Positions 10,518-19,129 of a DNA stretch of 64,000 nt are shown here, one piece after another (the stretch's first letter is position 1; each line of letters opens with the position of its first letter). The translations under genes and the position numbers were made by a program. Location: NCBI RefSeq assembly GCF_021343995.1, contig NZ_JAJTTE010000030.1, positions 26,761-90,760 on the forward strand, written 5' to 3'. Under the pieces are notes generated by a model. The model searched no databases and had not been told where the DNA came from. It saw only the letters and a list, made by a program, of their open reading frames with translations. The DNA is from Pseudonocardia terrae (GTDB lineage Bacteria; Actinomycetota; Actinomycetes; Mycobacteriales; Pseudonocardiaceae).

Positions 10518-10886
10518 CTACGGACCCATCGAGCGACGGATCTCCTCGAGCCTGTCCCTGGCCTTCCGGTCCCGCTCGGCGAGCTGCTCGTCAGCCGTCC
10601 GGCCGGCCTCGGTGTCGCCGGTGAGCTCCTGCCACCCGGCGGCGGTCGCGGCGCGGCCTTCGATCTTGTCCCGGACGTAGTCGAGCGTGGGTACGCCCTC
10701 GTCGGTGTAGCCCGAGGCGGGCGGGCTGCCGGGCGCGGGCGGGGCGACCGGGACGACGGGCGCGGTCCCCGCCGCAGAGCCCGCCACGGTCTCCGGCTCC
10801 ACGATCTCGGCGTCGATCGGCTCGTCGGCCGCCTGCGCGGCAGCGTCGGCGGGGTCGGCGGGGAGTGGGTCGTCGGGCCGGCTCAT
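10518..10886 (-). CDS. small acidic, Pro/Ala-rich protein with helical C-terminus, unknown function
   Basis: A 122-residue protein I do not recognise. ATG 10886 follows AGGAGG, a textbook ribosome-binding site, so the gene is probably real. Residues 1-60 are acidic and Pro/Ala/Val-rich and likely disordered. Residues 65-122 (DYVRDKIEGR, ELTGDTEAGR, ERDRKARDRLEEIRRSMG) are charged and predicted helical. It lies 16 bp upstream of the chitosanase, in the same orientation, so the two are probably co-transcribed. Confidence 0.6.
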   Translation of the reverse strand: MSRPDDPLPADPADAAAQAADEPIDAEIVEPETVAGSAAGTAPVVPVAPPAPGSPPASGYTDEGVPTLDYVRDKIEGRAATAAGWQELTGDTEAGRTADEQLAERDRKARDRLEEIRRSMGP

Positions 10887-10998
10887 GTCGGTGCCTCCTG
10901 TCCGCGCGGTGGTGACCACGCTACGCGGCCCGCCCACCCGTCGGATCCGGGTCGACCCCGATCCCGCGCCGGGGGGCGGGGGAGGAGATCCTTCGGGG

Positions 10999-11340
10999 GT
11001 GACGCGTGTTGTGCGGGAGCTCGTGGTGGTCTACGACGTGGCCTGCCCGCACTGCTCCCGCATCGCGCGCGAGCTGCCGGAGTGCGTGACCGTGAAGGTC
11101 AGGGTGCGGCCCTGCACCGAGCCGCGGCTGGCGGAGATCTACCCGAACCTGCCCGCGGCGGTCGCGGGCTGCCGCACCCCGGCCGTCGGGGTGCTGCGCA
11201 TCGACGGGCAGGTGCGCTGGTGGACGGGCCTGTCCGGGGCCGTCGGGATCCTGCCGGTGCTGCGGCCGGGGGAGCTGGGGCGGGCCGTCGGGCTGTTGCG
11301 CACGGCGCTGGGGACGCCGCGCCGTGCCCCGGGACCGTGA
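10999..11340 (+). CDS. small thioredoxin-fold/glutaredoxin-like protein
   Basis: A 113-residue protein beginning LVVVYDVACPHCSRIAREL: a beta strand followed by a CPHC redox motif. The strand-helix order and GCRTPAVGVLRIDG (the cis-proline region) fit a thioredoxin or glutaredoxin fold without signal peptide, so a cytoplasmic thiol-disulfide protein is likely. GTG 10999 has GGAGGAG 11-12 bases upstream. Partner unknown. Confidence 0.6.
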   Translation: MTRVVRELVVVYDVACPHCSRIARELPECVTVKVRVRPCTEPRLAEIYPNLPAAVAGCRTPAVGVLRIDGQVRWWTGLSGAVGILPVLRPGELGRAVGLLRTALGTPRRAPGP

Positions 11341-11347
11341 CCGGGCG

Positions 11348-11430
11348 CGGCGACACCGCACCGCGGCGACACCGCGACACTCCGACACCGCACCACCGCA
11401 ACGCCCGGCACCGCGACACCGGGACGCGGT
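11348..11430. repeat. degenerate GACACCG-type short repeats
   Basis: The heptamer GACACCG recurs at least four times, together with similar GCACCG units, in about 80 bases between the thioredoxin-fold gene and the peptidase gene. No protein is encoded; it looks like short-unit slippage sequence. Confidence 0.5.
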
Positions 11431-11480
11431 TCGCCGCGGGTGATCGCGAACGGTCGGTGCCGGGCACTAGCGTGGCCGGC

Positions 11481-13505
11481 GTGACCTCCGCGCACGCCGC
11501 CCCGCCCGCCCCGGGCCACGACGGCCCGCCCGCCGTCCTGCCCTTCGGCTCGTGGCCGACCCCGATCACGTCCGAGCGCGTCGTCGAGGCCTCGGTGCGG
11601 TTGTCCGGCGCGCGGACGGACGGCGACGCGGTGATCTGGGCCGAGGCCCGGCCCACCGAGGGCGGCCGCACCCAGCTGGTCCGCCGCGCCCCCGACGGGA
11701 GCACCGTCGACCTGCTGCCCGAGGGTTTCGACGCGCGCACCGGCGTCCACGAGTACGGCGGCGGCTCCTGGTGGGTGCGCGACGGGGTGGTCTGGTTCGC
11801 CAACTGGGTCGACCAGCGGCTCTACCGGCTCGCGCCCGGAGGCGCGCCGGAGCCGCTCACGCCGGAACCGGCCTTCCCACGGGCCGACCGCTACGCGGAC
11901 GGGTTCCTCACGTGGGACGGCTCCGCGATCCTGGCGATCCGCGAGCGGCACGCGCCGGAGGGCGGCGCCGCGGCGGTCCGCAACGAGATCGTCCGGCTGG
12001 CCGCGGACCGGCCGTCGGAGCCCGAGGTGCTGGTCAGCGGGCCGGACTTCGTGACCAGCCCGCGTCTGTCGCCCGACGGCGTGCGCCTGGTGTGGGTCCA
12101 GTGGGACCACCCGTCCATGCCGTGGGACGACACGGTCCTGATGGGGCGCAACGTCGAGACCGGCGACGAGGCGGTCATCGCCGGTGGGCCGGGGGAGTCG
12201 GTCTCCGAACCGCGCTGGCAGGCCGACGGGTCGCTGTGGTTCCTCTCCGACCGCACCGGCTGGTGGAACCTCTACCGCTGGCTGCCCGGGCACGACATCG
12301 AGCCGGTCGTGGTGCTCGACGCCGAGATCGGCGTCCCCGGCTGGCAGCTCGGCTCCGCGCGCTACGCCGTGCTGCCGGGCGGCCGGGTGGTGTTCGCGCG
12401 CTGGAGCACGGGCTACGACGGGCTGGGCGTCCGGGAGCCCGACGGCGAGTTCACCGAGCTCGACCTGCCCTTCTCGGCCGTCTCCTCCGTGGTGCCGTAC
12501 GGGGTCGGCAGCGTGCTCGTCGTCGCCGGGACGCCCACCGAGGAACCCGGCGTGCACGTCGTGAGCGTCGACGGCGACCTGGAGACCCTGCGCGCGCCGC
12601 GCGAGCTCGGCGTCGACGACGGGTACGTCTCCGTCCCGGAGTCGATCTCCTTCCCGTCGGTCGACGTCGAGGGCGCCGAGCGGACCGCGCACGCGCTCTA
12701 CTACCCGCCGGCCAATCCCGCCGCCGTCGGACCGGAGGGCGCCCTGCCGCCGCTGCTCGTCGTGATCCACGGTGGGCCGACCGCCGCGGCGATGCCGGTG
12801 CTCTCGGTCGGCGTGCAGTACTGGACCAGCCGCGGGTTCGGGGTGGTCGACGTCAACTACGGCGGTTCCACCGGCTTCGGCCGCGCCTACCGGGAGCAGC
12901 TCAAGGGCGCTTGGGGGATCGTCGACGTCGCGGACTGCCTGGCCGCCGCGCGGTACCTCGCGACGACGGGGCGGGTCGACGGTGACCGGCTGGCGATCCG
13001 CGGCGGCTCGGCCGGCGGGTACACCACCCTCGCCGCGCTGGCCCGCGCGGACACCCCGTTCTCCGCGGGGGCGGACCACTTCGGCGTCGCCGACCTGGAG
13101 GCGCTGGCGGCGGACACGCACAAGTTCGAGAGCCGCTACCTCGACGGGCTGGTGGGGCCGTACCCCGCGGCCCGGGCGGTGTACGTCGAGCGCTCGCCGA
13201 TCCGGCACGTCGAGCTGTTCCGCACCCCGTTGATCGTGCTGCAGGGCGCGGAGGACGCGATCGTCCCGCCGAACCAGTCCGAGGCGATCGTCGACGCCCT
13301 CCGCGCCCGTCACGTGCCCGTGGCCTACCTGCTGTTCCCGGGGGAGCAGCACGGCTTCCGGCGCTCGGAGAACATCCGCCGCGCCCTCGACGCCGAGCTG
13401 AGCTTCTACGCCCAGGTGTTCGGCTTCGCGCTGCCCGAGGCCGAGGGGATCGAGCCGGTGCGGGTGGAGAACCTGCGCCGCGGCGACCAGGCGGGCGGCC
13501 GCTAG
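11481..13505 (+). CDS. prolyl oligopeptidase-family (S9) serine peptidase
   Basis: A 674-residue protein. Residues 1-400 form a WD/propeller-like domain (SPRLSPDGVRLVWVQWDHP, WQADGSLWFLSDRTGWWNLY). Residues 420-665 are an alpha/beta-hydrolase peptidase. The nucleophile Ser is in RGGSAGGYTTLA, the Asp in GAEDAIVPPNQ and the His in GEQHGFRR. HGGPTAAA provides the oxyanion region. It cleaves short peptides, probably in the cytoplasm, as no signal peptide is visible. GTG 11481 is close to a TAGCGT -10-like hexamer, suggesting a leaderless transcript. Its stop overlaps the stop of the opposing permease gene in the palindrome CTAG. Confidence 0.9.
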   Translation: MTSAHAAPPAPGHDGPPAVLPFGSWPTPITSERVVEASVRLSGARTDGDAVIWAEARPTEGGRTQLVRRAPDGSTVDLLPEGFDARTGVHEYGGGSWWVRDGVVWFANWVDQRLYRLAPGGAPEPLTPEPAFPRADRYADGFLTWDGSAILAIRERHAPEGGAAAVRNEIVRLAADRPSEPEVLVSGPDFVTSPRLSPDGVRLVWVQWDHPSMPWDDTVLMGRNVETGDEAVIAGGPGESVSEPRWQADGSLWFLSDRTGWWNLYRWLPGHDIEPVVVLDAEIGVPGWQLGSARYAVLPGGRVVFARWSTGYDGLGVREPDGEFTELDLPFSAVSSVVPYGVGSVLVVAGTPTEEPGVHVVSVDGDLETLRAPRELGVDDGYVSVPESISFPSVDVEGAERTAHALYYPPANPAAVGPEGALPPLLVVIHGGPTAAAMPVLSVGVQYWTSRGFGVVDVNYGGSTGFGRAYREQLKGAWGIVDVADCLAAARYLATTGRVDGDRLAIRGGSAGGYTTLAALARADTPFSAGADHFGVADLEALAADTHKFESRYLDGLVGPYPAARAVYVERSPIRHVELFRTPLIVLQGAEDAIVPPNQSEAIVDALRARHVPVAYLLFPGEQHGFRRSENIRRALDAELSFYAQVFGFALPEAEGIEPVRVENLRRGDQAGGR

Positions 13506-14374
13506 AGGGTCGCCGCGAACTCCTCCTCGCGCTCGGCCTCGCGGGCCGCGTCCGCTCCGGCCCGCGGGCTCTTCCGCAGCCGCTTCTCCAGCAGCTTGGA
13601 CAGTCCCGAGAGGATCAGGCACATCGCGATGTAGATGACCGCGACCACCATCGCGACCTGCAGGATCGGGGCCCCGAGCTGGCCCTGGCTGCCGAGGAAG
13701 CGCGCCTGGTAGAGCAGCTCCTGGTACAGGATGATGAACCCGAGCGCGGTGTCCTTGAGCACCACGACGAGCTGGCTGAGGATCGTCGGCAGCATCGCGC
13801 GCAGCGCCTGGGGCAGCAGCACGTTCGTCATGACCTGCGTCTTGCGCAGGCCCAGCGCGTAGGCGGCCTCCGACTGCCCGCGCGGCAGCGCGCGCACGCC
13901 CGCCCGGAACACCTCGGCGAGCACCGAGCCGTTGTAGAGCATCAGGCCGAGCACCACGGCCCAGTAGGCCGAGATGTTCACGCCGAGGCCGCGGGAGACG
14001 CCGAAGAACAGGATGAAGATCAGCACCAGCAGCGGGACGGCGCGGAAGAACTCGACGATCGTCGTCGAGACCCGGCTGACCCAGCGGTGGTCGGACATCC
14101 GGCCGGCGGCGAAGACCGCCCCGAACACCAGCGACAGCACCGCGGCCGCCGCGAACGCCTTCAGCGTGTTCCCCAGCGCGCCGAGCAGCAGGTACTGGAT
14201 GTTGACGTAGGTGATCCAGCTCCACAGCCGCGCGTCGAACTGCCCGGTCACCGCGAAGCGGTAGACCACGAACCCGATGATCCCCAGCACGACGAGGGTG
14301 CCGACGACGCCGATCAGGACGTTGCGCGCCCGGGCCCGGGGGCCGGGGATGTCGTAGAGGACGGCGGCGGTCAC
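13502..14374 (-). CDS. gluD: glutamate-type amino acid ABC transporter permease (GluD-like)
   Basis: A 290-residue inner-membrane permease of the polar amino acid family. Hydrophobic segments begin at about residues 20, 60, 95, 130 and 235. The ABC-interaction loop is GQSEAAYALGLRKTQVMTNVLLPQALR. Its longer N-terminus and charged C-terminal tail (REAEREEEF) resemble Corynebacterium GluD rather than GluC. GTG 14374 overlaps the stop of the repeat-encoded small frame upstream. Last gene of the gluABCD-like operon. Confidence 0.88.
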   Translation of the reverse strand: MTAAVLYDIPGPRARARNVLIGVVGTLVVLGIIGFVVYRFAVTGQFDARLWSWITYVNIQYLLLGALGNTLKAFAAAAVLSLVFGAVFAAGRMSDHRWVSRVSTTIVEFFRAVPLLVLIFILFFGVSRGLGVNISAYWAVVLGLMLYNGSVLAEVFRAGVRALPRGQSEAAYALGLRKTQVMTNVLLPQALRAMLPTILSQLVVVLKDTALGFIILYQELLYQARFLGSQGQLGAPILQVAMVVAVIYIAMCLILSGLSKLLEKRLRKSPRAGADAAREAEREEEFAATL

Positions 14375-14499
14375 GAGGCGCTCCCGGTGTGCGACGCGGA
14401 CGGGGCGGGGAGGGGGCGGCGGCTCGTCGCGCTGGGTCGATGCGCGCTCATCGCGCTGGGCCGATGCGCGCTCATCGCACTCTGTCGATGCGCGCTCAT
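14371..14499 (-). CDS. 42-residue repeat-encoded small frame bridging gluC and gluD
   Basis: ATG 14499 overlaps the gluC stop (ATGA) and the TGA at 14373-14371 overlaps the gluD start (GTGA), so this frame exactly spans the gap between the two permease genes. It begins with three copies of MSAHRxSA encoded by a 24-bp tandem repeat, followed by a Ser/Pro-rich tail. It resembles no protein I know. It may be translated only to carry ribosomes from gluC to gluD; a real product is uncertain. Confidence 0.4.
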   Translation of the reverse strand: MSAHRQSAMSAHRPSAMSAHRPSATSRRPLPAPSASHTGSAS

Positions 14500-14502
14500 C
14501 GC
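14431..14502. repeat. 24-bp tandem repeat, three copies
   Basis: Units at 14431-14454, 14455-14478 and 14479-14502 share the core CGATGCGCGCTCATCGC. Each minus-strand copy supplies a fresh ATGA, and the last one contains the gluC stop codon. The repeat lies wholly inside the gluC-gluD junction. Confidence 0.85.
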
Positions 14503-15143
14503 GCGGTGCTCCAGCGCCGGTCCAGGTTGCGCTGCAGCAGCGTCAGCGGCACGACCAGGATGAGGAAGCCGACGGCGACCCACAGCAGGCCGACGAAGAC
14601 GTTGGCGCCGCGCTCCGACAGCGCCTGGTAGATCCCGCCGGCCTCGGTGACCGAGAAGCCGGCGGCGATCGTGGTGTTCTTGAGCAGCGCGATCTGGATG
14701 TTGGCCAGCGGCGGCACGACGTTGCGCACGGCCTGCGGGAGCACGATCTGCGACAGCGTCTGGGTGAAGGTGAAGCCCAGAGCACGGGAGGCCTCGGCCT
14801 GCCCCACCGGGACCGTGTTGACGCCGGACCGGATGACCTCGCAGACGAAGGCGGCCGTGTAGAGGATCAGGCCGATGCAGGCGCGGGTGAAGTAGGAGAG
14901 GTCGTAGATCTCCAGTCGCGGGTACGCGAACGCGAAGAAGAAGATCACCAGCGTGAGCGGCGTGTTGCGCAGGATGTTGATGTAGACGGTGCCGAAGGCC
15001 CGCAGGATCGGCACCGGGCTGACGCGCATCGCCGCCAGGATCGCCCCGAGGATCAGCGAGCCGATCGCGGACACGACGAACAGCTCGATGGTGCCGAGGA
15101 AGCCCCGGGCGTAGAGGTCGATGTTGTCCAGCAGGACGTTCAC
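14496..15143 (-). CDS. gluC: glutamate-type amino acid ABC transporter permease (GluC-like)
   Basis: A permease of about 215 residues with the family's usual five helices and the EAA loop GQAEASRALGFTFTQTLSQIVLPQAVR. It pairs with GluD to form the membrane channel. GTG 15143 (giving VNVLLDNIDLY) matches the family start; GTG 15155 is four codons upstream and too close to the GGAAAGG ribosome-binding site. A strong hairpin separates it from gluB. Confidence 0.9.
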   Translation of the reverse strand: MNVLLDNIDLYARGFLGTIELFVVSAIGSLILGAILAAMRVSPVPILRAFGTVYINILRNTPLTLVIFFFAFAYPRLEIYDLSYFTRACIGLILYTAAFVCEVIRSGVNTVPVGQAEASRALGFTFTQTLSQIVLPQAVRNVVPPLANIQIALLKNTTIAAGFSVTEAGGIYQALSERGANVFVGLLWVAVGFLILVVPLTLLQRNLDRRWSTAR

Positions 15144-15187
15144 GGCGGGGCCCACCCCTTTCCGGTGGAGCTCTCGGACGAAAGACG

Positions 15188-15230
15188 CCGGCCGGGGCGG
15201 GTCCTGGTGGTCAGGAGCCGCCCCGGCCGG
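15188..15230. terminator. intercistronic hairpin between gluB and gluC
   Basis: CCGGCCGGGGCGG (15188-15200) is fully complementary to CCGCCCCGGCCGG (15218-15230), and the loop holds a further TCCTG/CAGGA pair. It sits just after the gluB stop. Such hairpins after the binding-protein gene usually attenuate transcription or protect the 3' end, giving more binding protein than permease. Confidence 0.8.
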
Positions 15231-15236
15231 ATCGGA

Positions 15237-16130
15237 TCAGTACCGCTGCAGCGCGGGCGGCGAGGCCGGCGAGCCGGACTTGCCGAGGGTGTTGTCGTAG
15301 ATCTTCTGCCAGGTGCCGTCGTCGTAGGCGGCCTGCAGGATGTCGTTGATCTTGTTGCGCAGGGCGGTGTCGTCGTGGTTCAGGCCGATGCCGTAGGGCT
15401 CGGTCGAGAAGGTGTCGCCCACGAGCTTGAGCTTGTCGGGCTGCTGCGCGGCGTAGCCCTTGAGGATCGCGTCGTCGGTGGTGACGGCGTCGACCTGCTT
15501 GGACAGCAGCTGGTCCACGCACTGCGTGTAGGTCTGGAACTCGACGATGTTGTTCGGCTCCGTCAGGCCCTGCTCCCGGACCCGCTGGATCGGCGTCGAG
15601 CCGGTCACCGAGCAGACCTTCTTGCCCTTGAGGGTGTCCTTGCCGGTGATCGCGGTCTCGTCGGAGCGGACGAGCAGGCCCTGGCCGGCGACGAAGTACG
15701 GGCCGGCGAACGACACGCGCTGCTTGCGGGCGTCGTTGATCGTGTAGGTACCGACGTAGTAGTCGACCTCGCCGCGGGAGATCGCGTCCTCGCGGGCGGC
15801 GGACGGGACCGTCTTGTAGTCGATCTTGTCCGTGCCGAAGCCGAGCTTCGCGGCGACGAGCCGGGCGATCTCGATGTCGAAGCCGGAGTACTCACCGGTG
15901 GTGGCGTCCTTGAAGCCCAGGCCGGGCTGGTCGTCCTTGACCCCGATGACGACGCGGCCACGCTGCTGCATGGCGGCGAAGGTCGCCGAGCCGGGGACCT
16001 GGACGTTGGCCGCCGGGGCCTCGGACACCACGGGACCGCCGGAGGAGCCGCCGGGGCTCCCCGACTGTCCGCAGGCGGTCAGGGTGAGAGCGGCCGCGGC
16101 CAGCCCAACCACGAGGGCACGCAACTTCAT
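15237..16130 (-). CDS. gluB: glutamate-type ABC transporter substrate-binding lipoprotein
   Basis: A 297-residue family 3 solute-binding protein. The signal peptide MKLRALVVGLAAAALTLTAC ends in a lipobox, so Cys20 should be lipidated and anchored outside the membrane. Ligand-binding segments include GVKDDQPGLGFKD, YSGFDIEIARLVAAKLG and VDYYVGTYTINDARKQ. Two internal cysteines (KKVCSVTG, TYTQCVDQ) are placed as in corynebacterial GluB. ATG 16130 follows CAGGAG. Operon order is gluA-gluB-gluC-gluD. Confidence 0.9.
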   Translation of the reverse strand: MKLRALVVGLAAAALTLTACGQSGSPGGSSGGPVVSEAPAANVQVPGSATFAAMQQRGRVVIGVKDDQPGLGFKDATTGEYSGFDIEIARLVAAKLGFGTDKIDYKTVPSAAREDAISRGEVDYYVGTYTINDARKQRVSFAGPYFVAGQGLLVRSDETAITGKDTLKGKKVCSVTGSTPIQRVREQGLTEPNNIVEFQTYTQCVDQLLSKQVDAVTTDDAILKGYAAQQPDKLKLVGDTFSTEPYGIGLNHDDTALRNKINDILQAAYDDGTWQKIYDNTLGKSGSPASPPALQRY

Positions 16131-16163
16131 CGGAACTCCTGTCGTTCGAGAGGGGGAGCGGCG

Positions 16164-16907
16164 TCAGTGGGTGAGGATCTTCCCGAGGAAGTCCTTGGCA
16201 CGGTCGCTCGACGGGTTGGTGAAGAAGTCGTCGGGAGTGGAGTCCTCGACGATCTCGCCGTCGGCCATGAAGACCACGCGGTGCGCGGCGCGCCGCGCGA
16301 AGCCCATCTCGTGGGTGACCACGAGCATCGTCATGCCCTCCTTGGCGAGGGTGGTCATGACGTCGAGCACCTCCTGGACCATCTCCGGGTCCAGCGCGGA
16401 GGTCGGCTCGTCGAACAGCATCACCTTCGGGTCCATCGCGAGCGCTCGGGCGATCGCCACGCGCTGCTGCTGGCCGCCGGAGAGCTGCGCCGGGTACTTG
16501 TCCTTCTGGTTCGCGATGCCGACGCGCTCGAGCAGTCGCACCGCGTTCTTCTCGGCGGCCGCCTTGTCCTGCTTGCGCACCTTGAGCGGCGCGAGCATGA
16601 CGTTCTCGAGCACCGTCTTGTGCGCGAACAGGTTGAAGCTCTGGAACACCATCCCGACGTCGGCCCGCAGGCCGGCCAGCGCCTTGCCCTCGGCGGGCAG
16701 CGCGCGACCGTCGACCTCGATGGTGCCGGAGTCGATCGGCTCCAGCCGGTTGATCGTGCGGCACAGGGTGGACTTGCCGGAGCCCGAGGGACCCAGCACC
16801 ACCACCACCTGCCCGCGGTCGACCTCCAGGTTGACGTCCTTGAGCACGTGCAGCTCGCCGAAGTGCTTGTCCACCGCGGCCATGCGGATCATGGGGGTGT
16901 CGGTCAC
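16164..16907 (-). CDS. gluA: glutamate-type ABC transporter ATP-binding protein
   Basis: A 247-residue ATPase. Walker A is GPSGSGKST, the Q-loop is in VFQSFNLFAHKTVLENV, the signature is LSGGQQQRVAIARAL, Walker B is VMLFDEPTSALD and the switch His is in VVTHEMGFA. It powers import by GluCD. GTG 16907 is chosen because GGAGG lies 6 bases upstream; a further in-frame start at 16973 would run into the promoter. The response-regulator gene is divergent, 110 bp away. Confidence 0.92.
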   Translation of the reverse strand: MTDTPMIRMAAVDKHFGELHVLKDVNLEVDRGQVVVVLGPSGSGKSTLCRTINRLEPIDSGTIEVDGRALPAEGKALAGLRADVGMVFQSFNLFAHKTVLENVMLAPLKVRKQDKAAAEKNAVRLLERVGIANQKDKYPAQLSGGQQQRVAIARALAMDPKVMLFDEPTSALDPEMVQEVLDVMTTLAKEGMTMLVVTHEMGFARRAAHRVVFMADGEIVEDSTPDDFFTNPSSDRAKDFLGKILTH

Positions 16908-17017
16908 GGTCGGCCTCCAGGCATGGCGGGACGCTAGGACGATTCGGACAGGCGAGTCCACCACCTTGGGCAACCTTTAGGGTCTCTATCGAATAACGAC
17001 CTCGGAGGGGAACCCGC
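16908..17017. promoter_or_regulatory. divergent promoter region gluA / response regulator
   Basis: This 110-bp region contains an AT-richer stretch (CTTTAGGGTCTCTATCG at about 16974-16990, then AATAACG) next to the response-regulator start, and TAGCGT on the minus strand before gluA. A response-regulator site here would couple the two-component system to glutamate uptake; no clear direct repeat identifies it. Confidence 0.35.
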
Positions 17018-17683
17018 GTGCACATTCTGCTCGTGGAGGACGATGATCGCGTGGCGGCGGCGCTGCGCCCCGCCCTGCACCGGCACGGGATGACCACCAC
17101 GCGGCTCGAACGCGGCCGCGGCGCGGTCGACCATCTCGCGGGGGTCGACGTCGTCCTCCTCGACCTCGGCCTGCCCGACGCCGACGGGGTCGACGTCTGC
17201 CGGGCGATCCGGCAGGCCAGCGACGTCCCCGTCATCGTGGTGACCGCCCGCGGCGACGTCGAGGACCGGATCGTCGGCCTGCACTCCGGCGCCGACGACT
17301 ACGTGGTCAAGCCCTACGACGTCGGCGAGCTGGTGGCGCGGATCCACGCCGTGCAGCGCCGCCGCGGCCCGAGCGAGGCCGAGCCCGCCGACCGGGTCGT
17401 CACCACGGACGACGGCGTGGCGATCGACCTCGGCCGGCACACCGTGACCGTCGACGGCACCGAGATCACGTTGACCCGCAAGGAGTTCCAGGTCCTGGCC
17501 CTGCTCGCGGCCGCGCGCGGCACCGTGTGCACCCGCACCCGGATCGTCGCCGAGGTGTGGGGGCGGAGCTGGCCGGGCGCGAACCGGACGCTCGACGTGC
17601 ACGTGGCCACGCTGCGCACCAAGCTGGGCCGGCCCGAGCTGGTCCAGACGGTGCGCGGCGTCGGGTACCGGCTCGGCGGCTGA
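17018..17683 (+). CDS. OmpR-family response regulator
   Basis: A 221-residue protein: receiver domain at residues 1-115 with acidic pocket VEDDD, phospho-acceptor Asp49 in VVLLDLGLPDADG, Thr in VVTARG and Lys in DDYVVKPYD. A winged-helix DNA-binding domain follows at 130-221 (LTRKEFQVLALL, RTLDVHVATLRTKLG, VRGVGYRLGG). GTG 17018 has GGAGGGG upstream. It is followed after about 26 bp by its histidine kinase. Confidence 0.92.
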   Translation: MHILLVEDDDRVAAALRPALHRHGMTTTRLERGRGAVDHLAGVDVVLLDLGLPDADGVDVCRAIRQASDVPVIVVTARGDVEDRIVGLHSGADDYVVKPYDVGELVARIHAVQRRRGPSEAEPADRVVTTDDGVAIDLGRHTVTVDGTEITLTRKEFQVLALLAAARGTVCTRTRIVAEVWGRSWPGANRTLDVHVATLRTKLGRPELVQTVRGVGYRLGG

Positions 17684-17709
17684 GCGGGCCGGGGAACGGG
17701 GGCCGAGGC

Positions 17710-19125
17710 GTGCGCACCCGGCTGCTCGTCATCGTCTGCGTGCTGGTCGGACTGCTGGCGCTCGGGCTCGGCGTACCGCTGGCGGTGTCGAACTCGCGGG
17801 CGGCGCAGCAGGAGCTGTTCATCGACCGGCTCACCGACACCATCTACTTCGCCTCGCGCGCCCAGCGGCCGATCACCGAGACCGCTGCGGCCGGACTGCA
17901 GGAGGAGATCGCCCGCTACGACGAGGTCTACGGCGTCGCGGTCACCGTCGTCGACCGGGCCGGGCGGGTCGTCGCGGGCTCCCGGGCGGCACCGCCCGTC
18001 CTCGACGCCGAGGGTCAGCAGCGCGTCCAGGTCGCCCTGGCCGGCCGCCGCTCCGCCGTCCCGCCGCTGATCATGCCGTGGGACACCCGCCCGCTGGTGC
18101 TCGCCGAACCGGTCCTGGTCGACGGCGAGGTGCGCGGCGCGACGGTCACCGTGTCCCCGACGGACGCCCTGCGCGCCGCCGAGATCCGGGTCTGGTCGCT
18201 GGTCGCGGCGCTGGTGCTGGCCGCGCTCGCGCTCGGGGTGCTCGTCGCGGTGCCGGTGACCCGCTGGATCCTGCGGCCGGTGCGCCGCCTCGACGAGGGC
18301 ACCGGCCGCGTGACGCGCGCGGTGCTGGCCGGGCGCCCGGCCGAACCGGTGTCCGACGGCTCCGGGCCGCCCGAGCTGCGCCGCCTCACCCTGTCCTTCG
18401 ACCGCATGGCCGAGTCGGTCGGCCAGGCGCTGTCCACCCAGCGCGCCTTCGTCGCCGACGCGAGCCACCAGCTGCGCAACCCGCTGACCGCGCTGCGTCT
18501 GCGGCTGTCCAACCTCGACGGACACGTCGAGGGCGAGGCCGCGGAGCAGCACGTCGCCGCGCTGGAGGAGGCCGAGCGGCTCTCCGGGGTGCTCGACGGG
18601 CTGCTGGCCCTGGCCCGCGCCGAGCGCGACGCCGGTGTCGACCGGGAGGCGGACAGCCCCGTCGACCCGGCCGTCGAGGACCGGCTCGACGCCTGGCGCC
18701 CGCTCGCCGAGCACACCGGCCTGCGACTGCTGCGCGGCGGCGTGCGCGGGATGCGGGTCCGGATGGCGCCCGGCGGGATCGAGACCGTGCTCGACGCCCT
18801 GCTGGACAACGCCGTGAAGTTCACCCCGCCCGGCGGCACGGTGACCGTCACGGTCCGGCCGGTGCGCGGCTCCGCCCCGCCCCTGGTCGACGTCGCGGTG
18901 CTGGACACCGGGCCCGGGATCCCGCCCGACGAGCTCGAGCGGGCGACCGACCGGTTCTGGCGCTCGCCCGGGCAGAACAACGTGGACGGCTCCGGCCTCG
19001 GGCTCGCGATCGCCGCGCGGACCGTCGAGCTGGCGGGCGGGACGCTGGTGCTGGAGCTGCCGCCGACCGGCGGGCTGAAGGTCGCGGCACGGCTGCGGCG
19101 GGTGGTCCCGCCGGCAGCCGAGTAG
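17710..19125 (+). CDS. sensor histidine kinase
   Basis: A 471-residue membrane kinase. TM1 is residues 4-24, an extracytoplasmic sensor of about 130 residues follows, then TM2 at about 158-180 and a HAMP domain (RPVRRLDEGTGRV). The H-box is FVADASHQLRNPLTALR, the N-box LLDNAVKFTPPGG, and the G-boxes DTGPGIPPDE and GSGLGLAIA. It should phosphorylate the response regulator encoded directly upstream. The stop is 4 bp from the stop of the opposing TAXI-family gene. Confidence 0.9.
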   Translation: MRTRLLVIVCVLVGLLALGLGVPLAVSNSRAAQQELFIDRLTDTIYFASRAQRPITETAAAGLQEEIARYDEVYGVAVTVVDRAGRVVAGSRAAPPVLDAEGQQRVQVALAGRRSAVPPLIMPWDTRPLVLAEPVLVDGEVRGATVTVSPTDALRAAEIRVWSLVAALVLAALALGVLVAVPVTRWILRPVRRLDEGTGRVTRAVLAGRPAEPVSDGSGPPELRRLTLSFDRMAESVGQALSTQRAFVADASHQLRNPLTALRLRLSNLDGHVEGEAAEQHVAALEEAERLSGVLDGLLALARAERDAGVDREADSPVDPAVEDRLDAWRPLAEHTGLRLLRGGVRGMRVRMAPGGIETVLDALLDNAVKFTPPGGTVTVTVRPVRGSAPPLVDVAVLDTGPGIPPDELERATDRFWRSPGQNNVDGSGLGLAIAARTVELAGGTLVLELPPTGGLKVAARLRRVVPPAAE

Positions 19126-19129
19126 CCCG

